From: Typha latifolia
Lineage: Eukaryota > Streptophyta > Magnoliopsida > Poales > Typhaceae
Assembly (NCBI GenBank): GCA_019914945.1
Contig: CM034111.1
Location: 5,270,001-5,334,000 of the forward strand
Direction of reading: 5' to 3'
DNA: 64,000 nt
In this document: piece by piece, positions 46,560-58,604 of the stretch
Layout of the letters: the number at the start of each line of letters is the position of its first letter
Numbering within the stretch: position 1 is the first letter of the stretch
Position numbers and translations under genes: made by a program
Notes under the pieces: generated by a model
What the model was told of the DNA's origin: nothing
The model's database searches: none
The model's input: only the letters and a program-made list of their open reading frames with translations

Positions 46560-47640
46560 TGTAGTAATATTTGCGACAGTTGTTAATATAGTTTCAAAAA
46601 TTGTTAATATAGTTTCGAAAATTGTTAATATGTTATTAATACAAGTTGTTATTATATTTGCCAACGTTATTATATAAGGAAAGTTGTTTATATAACAAAG
46701 TGTTTTAAAGCAGTCGATACTATATTTGCGAAAGTCGAAATTTGTTTTTATATTTGCGAAAGTTGTTATTATATTTGTGAAAGTTGTTATTATATTTGCG
46801 AAAGTTGTTATTATATTTGCGTCATTTTAAGGCAAGTTGTTATTATATTTGTTAATGTTGTTATATAACTACGAAAGTTGTTATTATATTTGCGAAATAT
46901 ATTATTACGAATAGCCATTTTAAGGTAAGTTATTATTTTGTATATAACTACGAAATTTGTTTATATATTTACGAAATTTGTTATATAACTACGAAAGTTG
47001 TTATTATATTTGCGACCGTTGTTAATATAATTTCAAAAATTATTAATATGTCATTAATGTAAGTTGTTATTATATTTGCGAATATTATTATATAACTACA
47101 AAAGTTGTTATTATATTTGCGAAATATGTTATTATGACTAGCCGTTGTGGCATGTTGTTATTTTGTATATAACTACAAAATTTGTTTATATATTTGCCAA
47201 AGTTGTTATATAACTACGAAAATTTTTATTATATTTGCCACCATTGCTAATATAGTTTTGATAATTGTTAATATGTTATTAATGCAACTTGTTATTATAT
47301 TTGCGAATGTTGTTATATAACTACGAAACTTGTCATTATATTTGCAAAATATATTATTATGAATAGTCATTTTTAAGGCAAGTTGTTATTTTGTATATAA
47401 CTACGAAATTTGTTTATATATTTGCAAAAGTTGTTATATAACTACGAAAGTTATTATTATCTTTGCGAACGTTGTTATATAACTACGAAACTTGCGAAAG
47501 TTGTTGTTATATTTGCAACAATTGTTAATATAGTTTTAAAAACTATTAATATAGTTCTAAAAGTTGTTAATATGTCACTAATGAAAGTTGTTATTATATT
47601 TGCGACAAAAAGATACTTTATATTTATATTTTTAATGAAC
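46560..47640 (+). repeat. AT-rich satellite with higher-order period near 221 bp
   Basis: Short words 'GTTGTTATTATATTTGCGAA' and 'ATATAACTACGAAA' alternate throughout. A landmark 'TTGTATATAACTACGAAATTTG' type word recurs near 46945, 47166 and 47390, giving a higher-order period of about 221 bp. Confidence 0.75.
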
Positions 47641-47689
47641 AATATAAGTATATAATTTACAGAGAGAAGAGGAATCACATTAAACATGT

Positions 47690-48540
47690 GGTCCTTTAAC
47701 TAGACCTGAAATATTAAGCTAAGGTAGTACATTATGTCTGGTCCTAACGATAGTAATATTTGAAGAATGGTCCTCAGATAGAGGGGCTTCATAATTGAAT
47801 TTGCCAAAATAGGAAACGATTCAATAGTTATCTCTTCTGAAATCGAGTAATGCCATGCTGGAGATTCCCAATCTCTACGTAGCTGCTTAACCCTTTGATT
47901 TTGGGCAGCTCGATCCCATGCAGAAGCTTTGGCGTGAACTCCTATAATTATTGGATTATAAAATATGGCTAGTAAAGGTGGTGGGATTTGTCCCCATGCT
48001 ACCTGAGCGGAAGTAGAAATACCCTGCTCTTCTTTAATCTTCTCCTACACAATTGACAATGCATTATCCTTGGTAAGATTGGAATGTTTGAGATTTTTGT
48101 AGGTCTCCTTTCTCCAAAGAGACCAATTAGTAACTTGAATGGTTACACGTCAATAGAAAACATAAACCCACCAAAGGATGATAATATCTTCTCAGGAATA
48201 TCTTGGAGAGATGAACAAGATATAATGCACTGATGTATGATGGATTTCTACCCCATAATTCAGTAGAGTTGAAGACTTCCACACAGCCAAAATGGCTAAG
48301 TATTTCCCTAATTGATCTCTCATTGCAACAGAAAAGAACATTTGTAAGAATGATCCAAATACAACATTGCAGTTTAGATTTCACTGCATTACCACTCTCA
48401 AGATACCAATGCTTCAAGATGTAGGAGCCTCCAATCACCGGATAGCAGCCCTTTATTGCTAATCGAAGAAGTTTGCAATACTGCCTTTTCGTTTTAGGAT
48501 TATACGACAGATAAACAAAAGAAGTGGATGCCTGTTAAGA
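47690..48540 (-). pseudogene. Possible LINE remnant
   Basis: Minus-strand pieces such as 'NWSLWRKETYKN' near 48100 resemble the end of the zinc-binding domain of plant LINEs, followed by poorly preserved sequence. Stops are frequent and no catalytic motif is visible. Confidence 0.3.
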
Positions 48541-48816
48541 ACCGGTTCTCCCCATTTTGTTTCCATAGTAGGTATTGATTTCACACAAGGAACAATATGC
48601 TACAATAGGCTGAAAATAATGAACAAGTGCTGAAAAAGATCAGTTAGAAATAAGAAGAGAGTAAGGGATCTCTTGGGAGTGGAGGAGATGCCTGAATGAT
48701 GCCGATTAATAGTTCTGCAATAATTTAAAACTGTCATGATTATATTTAAAACTGTCATGTGATGATGAAGAATTATTCTTGAGATGCTACTTTACACATA
48801 TATTTAGAGATACTCA

Positions 48817-49297
48817 TTGACGATCTTCGTGCATATCAAAAGTCTAAGTACGAAAATAGATATCCTGATCTTGTTACAGATACTATGAGGAGACGTGGGG
48901 ATATCTCAGGAGCGGAGGTGATGCCACTAAGAAGACGCCTCAATTCACATACTACTTTCGTTATTATTACATCTAATTTCATAATTTAGGGATAAACTAT
49001 CTTTCTGCTTAACCTACATAGAAAACTGGTGAAATTTGTTGATATGCCAAAAGAATTTGTACTTAACTGACGAACTTCATTGATTATGTTTGAAGCAATT
49101 CGAACACTAGTAAATAAAACTTCGTTGATTATGTTCGAAGCAATTCGAACACTAGTAAATAATTGATGCTTAAACACATCATGTCTATAGCAAACATGTG
49201 TAAGCTTAAACACATGATCTATAAAACAAATTTAAGAACCTAACACATTATATATAAAACACATTGATTCCAAAATACATCATGTTTTAGGGATAAT
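48817..49297 (+). repeat. Duplicated flank, copy 1
   Basis: It starts CATTGACGATCTTCGTG and matches copy 2 at 51694 closely for about 170 bp ('GTGGGGATATCTCAGGAGCG', 'CTACTTTCGTTATTATTACA'), then loosely. Confidence 0.75.
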
Positions 49298-49626
49298 TGT
49301 AACAACCCAACCTTTAAAAAAAACCATTTTTGCATGGCACAGGTTGGGGGTGCCACACACTCCCAGTCGCTGGCCCGGCCAACAAGGCTGGGCTGGCTAG
49401 CTCTGGTGGGCCCGCCGGCACCGCAGCCGCAGCGCCGACGTCCCCACCAACTCTCTCTCCCCCTCTATATTTCTCTCTCTCTCACTCTCTTCTCTCTCTC
49501 TCTCAAACTCTCTTCCTTTCTCTCTCTAACTACTATCGCCGCCGCCCCGTCGGCTTGCCGACCGATGCTACCCCCCGTGGAATCGTCGTCGCCAACGGTG
49601 AGGTTTCTCACTTTCCCTCTTTTCTT

Positions 49627-49658
<32 letters not shown>

Positions 49659-51688
49659 CCTCTATCTTTCTTTCTTTGGGCTCGGGCTAGTCGGAGGTAA
49701 GCCGCCGGCGAGAGGCCGGCAACTGGCTGGCCACTAGCTACCGGTGCCCTCCCCGCCGGCCCGGGTCCGCACCTCCCTCCCCTCCTCCCTTCTTCTTCTC
49801 CTTCTTCTTCTTTCTTTCTTTTTCTTCTTCCTCGACTTCTCCTCCTTTTCTGCATAGTGCTGGGCTCGGCCCAGCACTATAGCAGGCAGTGCTGGGCCGA
49901 GCCCAGCACTATCACTCGGTTGATTGACGAATGTAAGGGATACGCGGTTTGCGTCTTCTGATCAGTGTGAGTAGTCTTATCCCTTAGACGCCTTTCTCAA
50001 ATTAGGTTAGATTATATACATGCATATTTTGGCATCCAGCATGATTATATGATTTTATCTAGAGATGATTACAGTCGAGCATATTTTATTATGCATTTGA
50101 TTATGTTGATCTAGGATATGAGTGCATTGGTGATATATATAGAGATAATTAGAGATGATTCTACTGTTATGATTGTATACCGAGTTGATCTATAGCATGA
50201 GTATGCATATAATAGATTAGCATGAGTATGCATGTGTTGACTACATAGTGGAGACTATATTGTATCATTTTTCTCTTGATTTCTATTCCACCTAAATTCC
50301 TGTTATGCAGTGACTTGTTATCGTACTGGATATATACATATGATTTGTCATTTAGAAGGAAAGCATGAAATGTGATTGATAGGATAGTTGATAGAAAGCG
50401 TGAGGATACCCGAGTGGGCACGAGGGTTAGAACGCGTTTGGTGGATGATTGATTGCTCGATATAGTCGTGATCCTGTTGGCCTTACGTCCGAGGTCGTTA
50501 GTCTGTGTGCGCAGTAGACATTCGAACACATACCGTTCACTAGGGCATATGTGGCGAGTTATCCTCACGAAGTTTCTAACAGCTAGGAAAGGTGCCTGAT
50601 CTGGATGGATATTGATAACCTAACGGGTGACGGGGTATGGTTACATTTGAGATACTCTTGCGGGTGACGGAGTATGCTCTAAGCCTTTGGACACGATGTT
50701 GAGACCGGGTACCGGGTGTTAACTATGCATAGTGGTCTAGTATGATGATATTATACCGAGATGTAGGTGATGATCGTGATGTTGAGAAATGCATATGATT
50801 TCATTATCATCTGTTATACCTAATTATCAAATGGTCAATATGCATCATAAGTGGTTGTATTTGATATCCATGATTGGCGTGCATCATATGTGTTGTATTT
50901 GAGAGAGAGTTATGATGATGGTATGATATGGAGATTTATTTATACATTGTCGAGGATTATATATTTTATCAGTTATGACATGACATGTTATGTATTTCTC
51001 ATTTATGTATTATTAAGGAACATTCATATATTTATTCATGACATAATACTCTTTCTAATAATATTATCAAGTACATGATTTACTCTTTATTTGACATTAC
51101 TGATTCAAGGTAAGGTCTATTCACTGAGCCTTTTGTTCATGACTCTCTTTATTTCTTTCTTTTTAACCCCCACAGATATTATGGTACGTGATACCGCCTT
51201 GAGATATCTTGATGTGATATTTTAAAGCAAAGATGAGGTAAGCTATAGATGCGAGACGGTATAGATGATAGTTTATATAGAAATTGAGTTGTACCAGTAT
51301 TTGATATTTGTACTCTTTTGTATTATACGATGATTTGTATAATACAGGTTGAATCATGGCGTAGTCTTGTATTAGTTGTTTTAGTTGTATCTTGATGGTT
51401 TGTTGTGGCCTGTGTGAATCTTGCTAGATTTTGTAGTGGTATAGTGTATATTATTATGGACTTTGATATTCATATGTTAACAGGTTTATTTGGTTAATAG
51501 TATGATTTATTTGGTGATGAATTATGTGATCATGGATAGGTTAGTAGGTATTATTTGATGATGTCATGATTATATGTGCACAGGAGAGCATCTGTGCGTG
51601 ACGGGCCATGCCCGACCTATCGCGTGCGCCGTGGATGCCGTGTGGGCGCGTGGGCGTGCACGTGCCTATGCCGGGCGGGGGCGTTACA
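49298..51688 (+). mobile_element. Complete solo family B gypsy LTR, target duplication ATAAT
   Basis: 2,391 bp from TGTAACAACCC to GGGGGCGTTACA, flanked by ATAAT at 49293-49297 and 51689-51693. The head has CG-rich words and C/T runs, then a strong hairpin (49854-49912), then an AT-rich body. No internal region is present. Such long LTRs with TGTAAC...GTTACA ends are typical of plant Ty3/gypsy elements; the exact lineage is not shown here. Confidence 0.9.
49854..49912 (+). repeat. Perfect GC-rich inverted repeat in LTR B
   Basis: AGTGCTGGGCTCGGCCCAGC and the following bases pair with the complement starting about 13 bases downstream. Each arm of 23 bases is itself almost palindromic, so a double hairpin or cruciform is possible. 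Decayed versions occur near 1050, 18711 and 57690. Confidence 0.85.
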
Positions 51689-51693
51689 ATAAT

Positions 51694-52018
51694 CATTGAC
51701 GATCTTCATGCAAATGAAAAGTCTAAGTACGAAATATATATACTGATCCTATTAGGGATACTATTGGGAGACATGGGGATATCTCGAGAGCGGAGGTGAT
51801 GCCACTGAAGAGACACCTTAATTCACGTACTACTTTCGTTATTATTACATCTAGTTTCGTAATTAAATCACGCACTACTTTCATTATTATGCTTCAACCA
51901 TATTCACGAACTTCGTAAATAAGTTGGTTAACAAATGATATTAATTTTATTGTCAAATCAGACATTAGCTGGAATCTTTTATAAATAGCTAATTATATTC
52001 ACAAACAACTACAAGAAA

Positions 52019-52049
<31 letters not shown>

Positions 52050-52240
52050 AGAAGAAGAAGAAGAAGAAGAAGAAGAAGAAGAGCTGGTGATATTGTAAAT
52101 ACTCTGTCCATAAGGCTGACTTGGACATCTACAAAATTACTCATTTTTAACTGATGAACAAAATTGTATCTTTAGTAAACAATTAATGGTTAAACACATC
52201 ATCCTTAAACACTAACTATTGCATCTTTAGTATTAAATGT
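51694..52240 (+). repeat. Duplicated flank, copy 2
   Basis: Starts CATTGACGATCTTCATG straight after the target duplication of the solo LTR. It ends where a second, headless family B LTR begins. Confidence 0.72.
52021..52081 (+). repeat. (GAAA)n(GAA)n microsatellite
   Basis: Several GAAA units run into about twelve GAA units. Confidence 0.92.
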
Positions 52241-53173
52241 GTGAGTAGTCTTACCTCTTAGAAAGCTTTTTCATATTACTATTTATTATACTTATATGTA
52301 CGCATTCTGATGATCCTATATAAAGATAATTACAATTGATCATATTTTATCATTTAATTGAATAGACTAGTCTTGGATATGAGTATATTGATGATATGTA
52401 GAGATGGTTGGAGATGATCGCAAATGAACAAATTATCTATATTTTCTATTGATGTGATCTCTAGCATGAGTATGCATGTGCCAGATATATGATTGGAGAA
52501 TACATTGAATTATTTATCTTTTGGTTTCTTTATCGCCTAAATTTCTAATGTGCATGACTTATTATAGTACTAAATATAATGCATATGATTTGTCATTTAA
52601 GAGGAAAATATAAAATTTGATTGATAGGATAGTTGACAGAAATCATGAGGATACTCAAGTGGGTGTGAGGGTTAGGACGCGCTTGGTGGATGATTGACCA
52701 CTCGATATATTCACGATCCTATGACCTTACGTTTGAGTCATTCATCTATGTGCATAGAAGACATTCAGACACATACCATTTGTTAGGGCATATGTGGTGA
52801 GTTATTCTCATGTGGTTTCTATTAGCTAGAAGGGTTGCTCGATCTGGATGGATGTTGATATACCCTTTGCAGATGGTAGGGTATGATTGTGATTGAGATG
52901 CCTTTAGAGAATGGCGGGGTATGCTTTGAGCCTTTGGGTATGATGATGAGACCGAGTACCGGATGTTCACAATGGTCTAGTATGATGATGTTATACTAAG
53001 ATGATGGTGATGATTGTGATATTGAGAATTATATATAATTCTATAATCATTTGATATATATGACTCTCGAGTAGTTCTCATACATTAGATGTGATTGCAT
53101 TTGACATCATAATATGGTCATGGTTGGCATGCATCATATGTGTTATAATTGAAAGAGTTATGATAATGGTATA
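52241..53173 (+). mobile_element. Family B LTR, second copy, first part
   Basis: Begins GTGAGTAGTCTTACC and is colinear with 49967-50930 of the solo LTR. It lacks the first 670 bp. It is interrupted at 53173 by the gypsy element and resumes at 56591. Confidence 0.82.
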
Positions 53174-53974
53174 TGATACACTTAGTTAGGATCTTTTCTT
53201 ATTGCATTATGTGTTTATTTTTATTAAAATAAAATTTCTGTAGGTCGCGATTGAACGCCTTTGTGAACGCCTTGTGAATGCCCGCGTTCGAACGCTTGTG
53301 TCGCGTTCGCAAATCCAGAGAATGAGCTTTTTGAGTCCGTTAGAATGCGATCGGGCACGTTCGAACGCGATCGATGGGAATCCTCTAGAATTAGGGTTTC
53401 ATATTGTTTTAGGACTTGTTGGCGAGCCTATATAAATATGTGGATGGCAACCAACTTCATTATGCGATTGGATTATTGATTTCTTGTCTTCTATCTTCTC
53501 TCTAGATATCTCCCTCCTCCTTCTTCACCATCCTTCCACATCTACCATTGGCAAGGTTTCTCCTCGCTTCTAATCTTCCTCGACTGTCGAGCCACCCCTC
53601 TTCTTTGGGATCTCCACCACTTCGTTCCCCTTGTCTACTTCCCTTAATCACTTCCACATTCCATCCTTATCTCCATACCCATCCATAACCCTAACATCCA
53701 CTCCACCCGTCAGCACCACCATCACCCACGTTATTCTGTGTTTGCATCCCTGCTATAGTTTGAATCTGCAAAGACGTAAAATTACGGATCCAACCCAATT
53801 GGTTTCGTAATTTTCTGACTATCGGAGAATATTTGACGAATATTTTACCACGGTTGCGCGGACTGATTCCTATAATAAATTCAGATCTTAAATAATTATT
53901 TTGTAGCCGATCTTTTGGTTCTAGATCCTATCAATTTGGTATCAGAGCTTATCATTTGGTATAATAGCCTATCA
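53174..53974 (+). repeat. 5' LTR of the family A element
   Basis: The conserved LTR part ends CCTATCA at 53933, followed by ATTTGGTATCAGAGC (53934-53948), a very good initiator-Met primer site, and a second decayed copy ending TATCA at 53974. Palindrome array 53239-53385; TATA-like TATATAAATA at 53430. Confidence 0.85.
53240..53385 (+). promoter_or_regulatory. Palindrome array in family A LTR promoter
   Basis: CGTTCGAACG cores near 53285 and 53358, plus several half sites 'GTGAACGCC' and 'GCGTTCGCAAAT', end about 45 bp before the TATA-like box. The same layout occurs at 55785-55905 and 63293-63445. Confidence 0.6.
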
Positions 53975-53999
53975 TTGATATCCACATGTGCAAAAAGAA

Positions 54000-55683
54000 G
54001 TTATCTCAAAGATGGTAGCCGAGATGCTGGAGCAAAGCCTCATACAACCAAGTCATAGCTCATACTCATCCCCCATGCTTTTGGTGCAAAAAAAGGATAG
54101 GACATGACGTTTTTGTGTCGACTATCAAGCACTAAACGCTATTACCGTCAAGGACCGATATCCTATTCCGGTTATCGAGGAGTTGCTGGACGAGCTTGCA
54201 AGAGCGACTATATTTAGTAAGCTTGACTTGAGGGCTGGGTATCATCAAATTAGAGTTCACCTGGCGGATGCGCACAAAACTGCATTTCGGACTCCGGATG
54301 GGCATTACGAGTTTCTAGTAATGCCTTTTGGTCTCACCAATGCTCCAACTACCTTTCAAGGCCTCATGAATGATATATTTTGGCCTCTCTTGCGAAGGTA
54401 TGTCTTGGTATTTTTTGACGATATTTTGGTATATAGCAGGACTGAATTGGAGCATTGGCGGCATTTGGAGGACGTGCTAAATTTGTTGGAGCAAAATTAA
54501 TTGAAGATCAAGAAGTCCAAATGCCTATGGGGAGTACCAAAGGTGGAGTATTTAGGTCACATTATTTCAGCGGATGGTGTAGTGGCGGATCCTCAAAAGG
54601 TTGCATGTATGACCGCTTGGCTTATTCCTACTACTACCACCAGATAGAGAGGATTTTTGGGGCTGACCGGATATTATCGCCGATTCATTGCCGGATATGG
54701 CAAGATCGCTACCCCTATCACTTCTTTGTTTAAAAAGGACTATTTTAGATGGACGGATGAAGCTACTATAGCCTTTGAAAAATTAAAAAACAGCAATGAC
54801 GATGGCACCCCTTTTAGCGCTACCGGACTTCACCAAAGAGTTAATTGTGAAATGTGATGCGTCGGGTGTTGGTATAGGAGCTATACTAATGCAAGAAGGA
54901 TGTCTCATTGCCTATCTTAGTAAGGCTTTATTACAAAAATCTCAGCAATTATTGACTTATGAAAGAGAGATGTTAGCAATTCTGCATGTGGTGACAAAGT
55001 GGAGGCCTTATTTGATCGGTAGACGATTTATTATCCGAACCGATCAAAGATGTCTTCTATACTTTATGGGACAACGCATAGGCACTCCGGCACAGCAGAG
55101 ATGGGTCACAAAATTGCTGGGATATGATTATAAAATCCAATACAAGAAGGGAACGGAAAATAGAGCGGCAGATGCACTATCACGCCAACCCGATATCGCT
55201 GAGCTTACAGCTTGTTCTTCTCCTACCTTTCTCTTCCTTGACGAGCTGAGGTATGCATGTACTTTTGACCCAAATATTTTGAGATTATTGCAGGAGGTGT
55301 TGGATGATCCGGAGCGCCATCTAGAGTTGGAGAATCGAGGCGGTTTGCTGTTGGACCGCGGATGCATTCGGGGGTTGGAGCGTATTTGTCCGGTTGCATA
55401 TCGTTTGGAGCAGCCGGAGGGGTCGAGAGTGTATCCTGTCTTCCATGTTTCATTGCTGAGGGAGCGCATTGGAGATCATGAGATCGTTGGATCAATTCTA
55501 CCGGAGCCATTGGAGGAGATAGAGATCGTAGAGCTAGTTCAAATACTTGTTAGACGCCGACGCCGACATGGTACTAGATTGGAGATGGAGATTCCAGTTA
55601 AGTGGCTTGACAAACCATCTAATGAGGCGACATGGGAGTTAGAGACTGATATCTTGGAGCGTTTCCATGACTTTTCACCTTGA
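54000..55683 (+). pseudogene. Gypsy RT-RNase H fused to chromodomain-like tail
   Basis: RT: 'MLLVQKKDR' then a stop near 54105, '[15 protein letters not shown]' and catalytic '[10 protein letters not shown]' (54183-54500). Frameshifts near 54500 and 54600 precede '[16 protein letters not shown]' (54657-54857). The last frame, 54796-55683, is open for 295 residues: RNase H with '[16 protein letters not shown]', 'LTYEREMLAIL' and 'YKKGTENRAADALSRQ', then at about residue 195 it passes in frame from 'LLLDRGCIRG' to 'ICPVAYRLEQPEGSRVYPVF', skipping the integrase core. It ends with 'WLDKPSNEATWELE', the C-terminal part of a chromodomain. The element could not supply integration itself. Confidence 0.85.
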
Positions 55684-55710
55684 GGGTAAGGTGGGGGAAA
55701 CGTGGCAGGC

Positions 55711-56585
55711 TGATACACTTAGCTAGGATCATTTTTATTGCATTAGGTGTTTATTTTTATTAAAATAAAAATCCTGTAGGTCGCATTCGAGAGCCTTTGT
55801 GAACGCCTTGTGAACACTCGCGTTCGAACGCCTGTGTCGCGTTCACAAATTTAGAGAAGGGGCTTTTTGAGTGCGTTCGAATGCGATCGGGCGCGTTCGA
55901 ACACGATCGACCGGAATCCTCTAGAATTAGGGTTTCATATTATTTTAGGACTTGTTGGCTAGCCTTTATAAATATGTGGATGGCAACCAACTTCATTATG
56001 GGATTGGATTATTGATTTCTTGCCTCCTATCTTTTCTCTAGACGTCTCCCTCCTCCCTCTTCACTATCCTTTCACATCTACAGTTGGCAAGGTTTCTCCT
56101 CGCTTCTAATCTCTCTCGATTGTCGAGCCACCCCTCTTCTTTAGGATCTTGACCACTCCCCTCGTCTACTTCCCTTAATCACTTCCACAATCCACCCTCA
56201 TCTCCATACCCATCCATAGCCCTAACATCCACTCCACCCGTCACCACCACCATTACCCACGTTATTCCGTATTTTTTCCCTTCTATTGTTCGAATCTGCA
56301 AAGGGCATAAATAAGAAAGTTGTAGATTATGAAGTACGGATCCTATCTAATTGGTTCCGTAATTTTATGACTACCAGAAAATATCTGACGAATATTTTCC
56401 TATAATTGTACGGACTGTTCCCTATAATAAATTCAGATCTTAAGGAATTGTTCCGTAGTCAATCTTTTGGTTCTAGATCCTATCAGTTTGATATCAGAGT
56501 CTATCATTTGGTATTAGAGCTTATCATTTGGTATCAGAGCTTATCATTTAGTATCAGAGCCTATCATTGGTATTAGAGCCTATTA
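55711..56585 (+). repeat. 3' LTR of the family A element with primer-site repeats
   Basis: The conserved LTR part ends at 56485 and is followed by five tandem copies (56486-56580) of a 19-21-bp unit built on TATCATTTGGTATCAGAGCT, before TATTA and the GTATA target copy. A purine-rich 'GGTGGGGGAAA' (55690-55700) precedes the LTR. Palindrome array 55785-55905. Confidence 0.88.
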
Positions 56586-56590
56586 GTATA

Positions 56591-57267
56591 ATTAGAGATT
56601 TATTTATATATCGTCTAGAATTATATACTTGATTTATCATGACATGATATCTATTATACATCTAATATTATTGAGGATATATTTATATGCTCATTTATAG
56701 CATGATACTTCTTTCTAATACATATTATCGAGTACAAATTTACTCTCTATTTGGCATCACTAATTTCAGTGTAAGATTTATTCACTGAGCCTTTAGCTCA
56801 TGACTATCTTTATTTTCTCTTCTAACCCCTCTCTTGATATGAGGCACCTAATAGCGATTGGAGATATCATGAAGAGACAATTTAGAGCAAAGATAAGGCG
56901 AACTAGACGTAAGATAGTATAGAAGGTAGCTCATTTAGAAACTAAGTTGTACAGATGCATATTTTTATATTATATTATATTAGATTGTGTTTTGTATAAT
57001 AGGAAATGTTGTATAGGTTGGACGGTATTATATTAGTTATATTTATTATATCTTGATGGTTTGTTGTGTCCTGTGTGAGTCCTGTCAGATTATATAGCTG
57101 TCTAGTATGTTTTTGTAGATTTAGATAGTAATATATTAAGAAGTTTAACTTGATGATGACATGATTTATTTTGTGATGGATTATGTGAGAACAGGAATAT
57201 ATCTGATGCGTGACGGGCCTCGCCCATGTGGGCGCGTAGGCATGCCTATGCCTAGTAGGGGCGTTAC
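56591..57267 (+). mobile_element. Family B LTR, second copy, tail
   Basis: Continues from 53173 and ends GGGGCGTTAC, colinear with the tail of the solo LTR up to its 51687. Confidence 0.82.
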
Positions 57268-57840
57268 TTAGTTGGTCGCGGTGGGCCCCACCATAGCCAT
57301 AGCGTCAATGCCTCCACCACCTCTTCTATCTAAATGTCTCTTTCTCTCAGTCTCTCTTGTTCTCCTATTTCCCCCAAACTCTCTCTCTCTCTCATAGTTG
57401 TTGATGGTGACCATCTCGGACTGTTGCCCCGCCTTTGCCCCGTCGAGCTGCCATCATCAATGAGGCATGTCCCTCCCTCTCTCTCTTCTTTTCTCTCTTT
57501 CTGGCTCGAGTTCGCTGGAACCAAGCTGCCAGTGAGAGGACGACCACTCACTAGTTATTAGTGATCGATCCCTTCCCCACTAGCTTAGCTCCCCACTCTC
57601 TTTCTTCTTCTCTTCTTTTTCTTCTTTTTCTCCTCTTCTTCTTCTACTTATTCCTCGTTCTCCCCTTCTTAAGCAACAATGATAGGCGAGTCCAGCACTA
57701 TAGTAGTGGAATTTTATTTCCTTTTATTTTAGTTAATGCAAAATAGATTATTTAGACAGTTAATTATTTTAGTATATTTTATTAATATAATTATTAGCTA
57801 AATATAATTAGTATAATTAATGATCAATTAGAAGGTTAAA
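57268..57840 (+). mobile_element. Family B LTR head fragment
   Basis: It has the C/T tract, 'CCAGCACTATAGTAGTGG' stem remnant near 57690 and the AT-rich stretch shared with 32160-32480 and 950-1040. It directly abuts the LTR tail at 57267, in the reverse of normal order, so a junction between two copies. Confidence 0.65.
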
Positions 57841-58029
57841 TATATTTTTCCCTCATGTACTTATGCCTAAAATCACTTTACTACTATTGTACTTCAAAAA
57901 GTCTAAAACTAGTCCCTATGCTTACGACTAAAGTAAAATTGTTAGTTTTTCTATCAAAGCTTATGGAGTGCGCCCAATGACCAAAATGTCCAATCGTGTT
58001 TATTAGGCAGTTAAACAAATATAGATTAA
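57841..58029. other. Short spacer, nothing recognised
   Basis: AT-rich. The wording 'agtccctatgcttacg' and 'accaaaatgtcc' is common in small plant DNA elements, but no ends could be paired. Confidence 0.4.
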
Positions 58030-58604
58030 ACCATGGATCCAAATTTGAATGAAAATTAATCATTAAACTTATAGCAGTTACAACACTGATTTACAAAATA
58101 ACTCGTCGATCCCTACGACTTAGTTTCACTCAATCTTACTTGCTAGAACCCGCGATTTGAGATTGATCTTTCGTCTAGATGACCCTTAAGATGAAAGCTT
58201 AGTGCATTGAAGAAGAGACGGACCTTGTTGATGTAAAAACGTTGTAACTCTAATAATTTCTTTTCAAAAGTAACCACCAACTCTCCTTAGGGATAGGGCA
58301 TCCCAACCCTTATATATGTTAATAAAATAAGGACAAATCCATGTCAAAATAGAACTCACATAACTTCAAAATTTGCATGTTACGTGGGCGCATTCGAACA
58401 CAGCCCGAGTGCATTCGAACGACTAAAATACCACCTCTGTATATGTGAACATTTGAGTCCGTGTTCGAACGCGGTGGTTTATCTTCTCTAAAACTTGAAA
58501 ATTTTCAGTCTGAATCTTATCAAAACTTGTAGATTTACTCATGAATATGTATAAAAGCACTTAGATTATTTTGTATATATTTGCCAATACTGAAAACCTA
58601 ACAA
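58030..58604 (-). mobile_element. Copia LTR, truncated, reverse orientation
   Basis: On the minus strand it begins TGTTAGGTTTTCAG at 58604 and keeps the palindrome remnants (58385-58475) and the leader words of the 12722 LTR. It is lost beyond 'TTTGGATCCATGG' near 58035. Confidence 0.82.

Larger units (their letters stand above)
53174..56585 (+). mobile_element. Deleted family A gypsy element, target duplication GTATA
   Basis: 3,412 bp with LTRs starting TGATACACTTAG at 53174 and 55711, flanked by GTATA at 53169-53173 and 56586-56590, inside a family B LTR. The 1.7-kb interior keeps RT, RNase H and the chromodomain-like tail but lacks gag, protease and nearly all of integrase. Both LTR 3' ends carry tandem primer-site copies. 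Confidence 0.92.
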
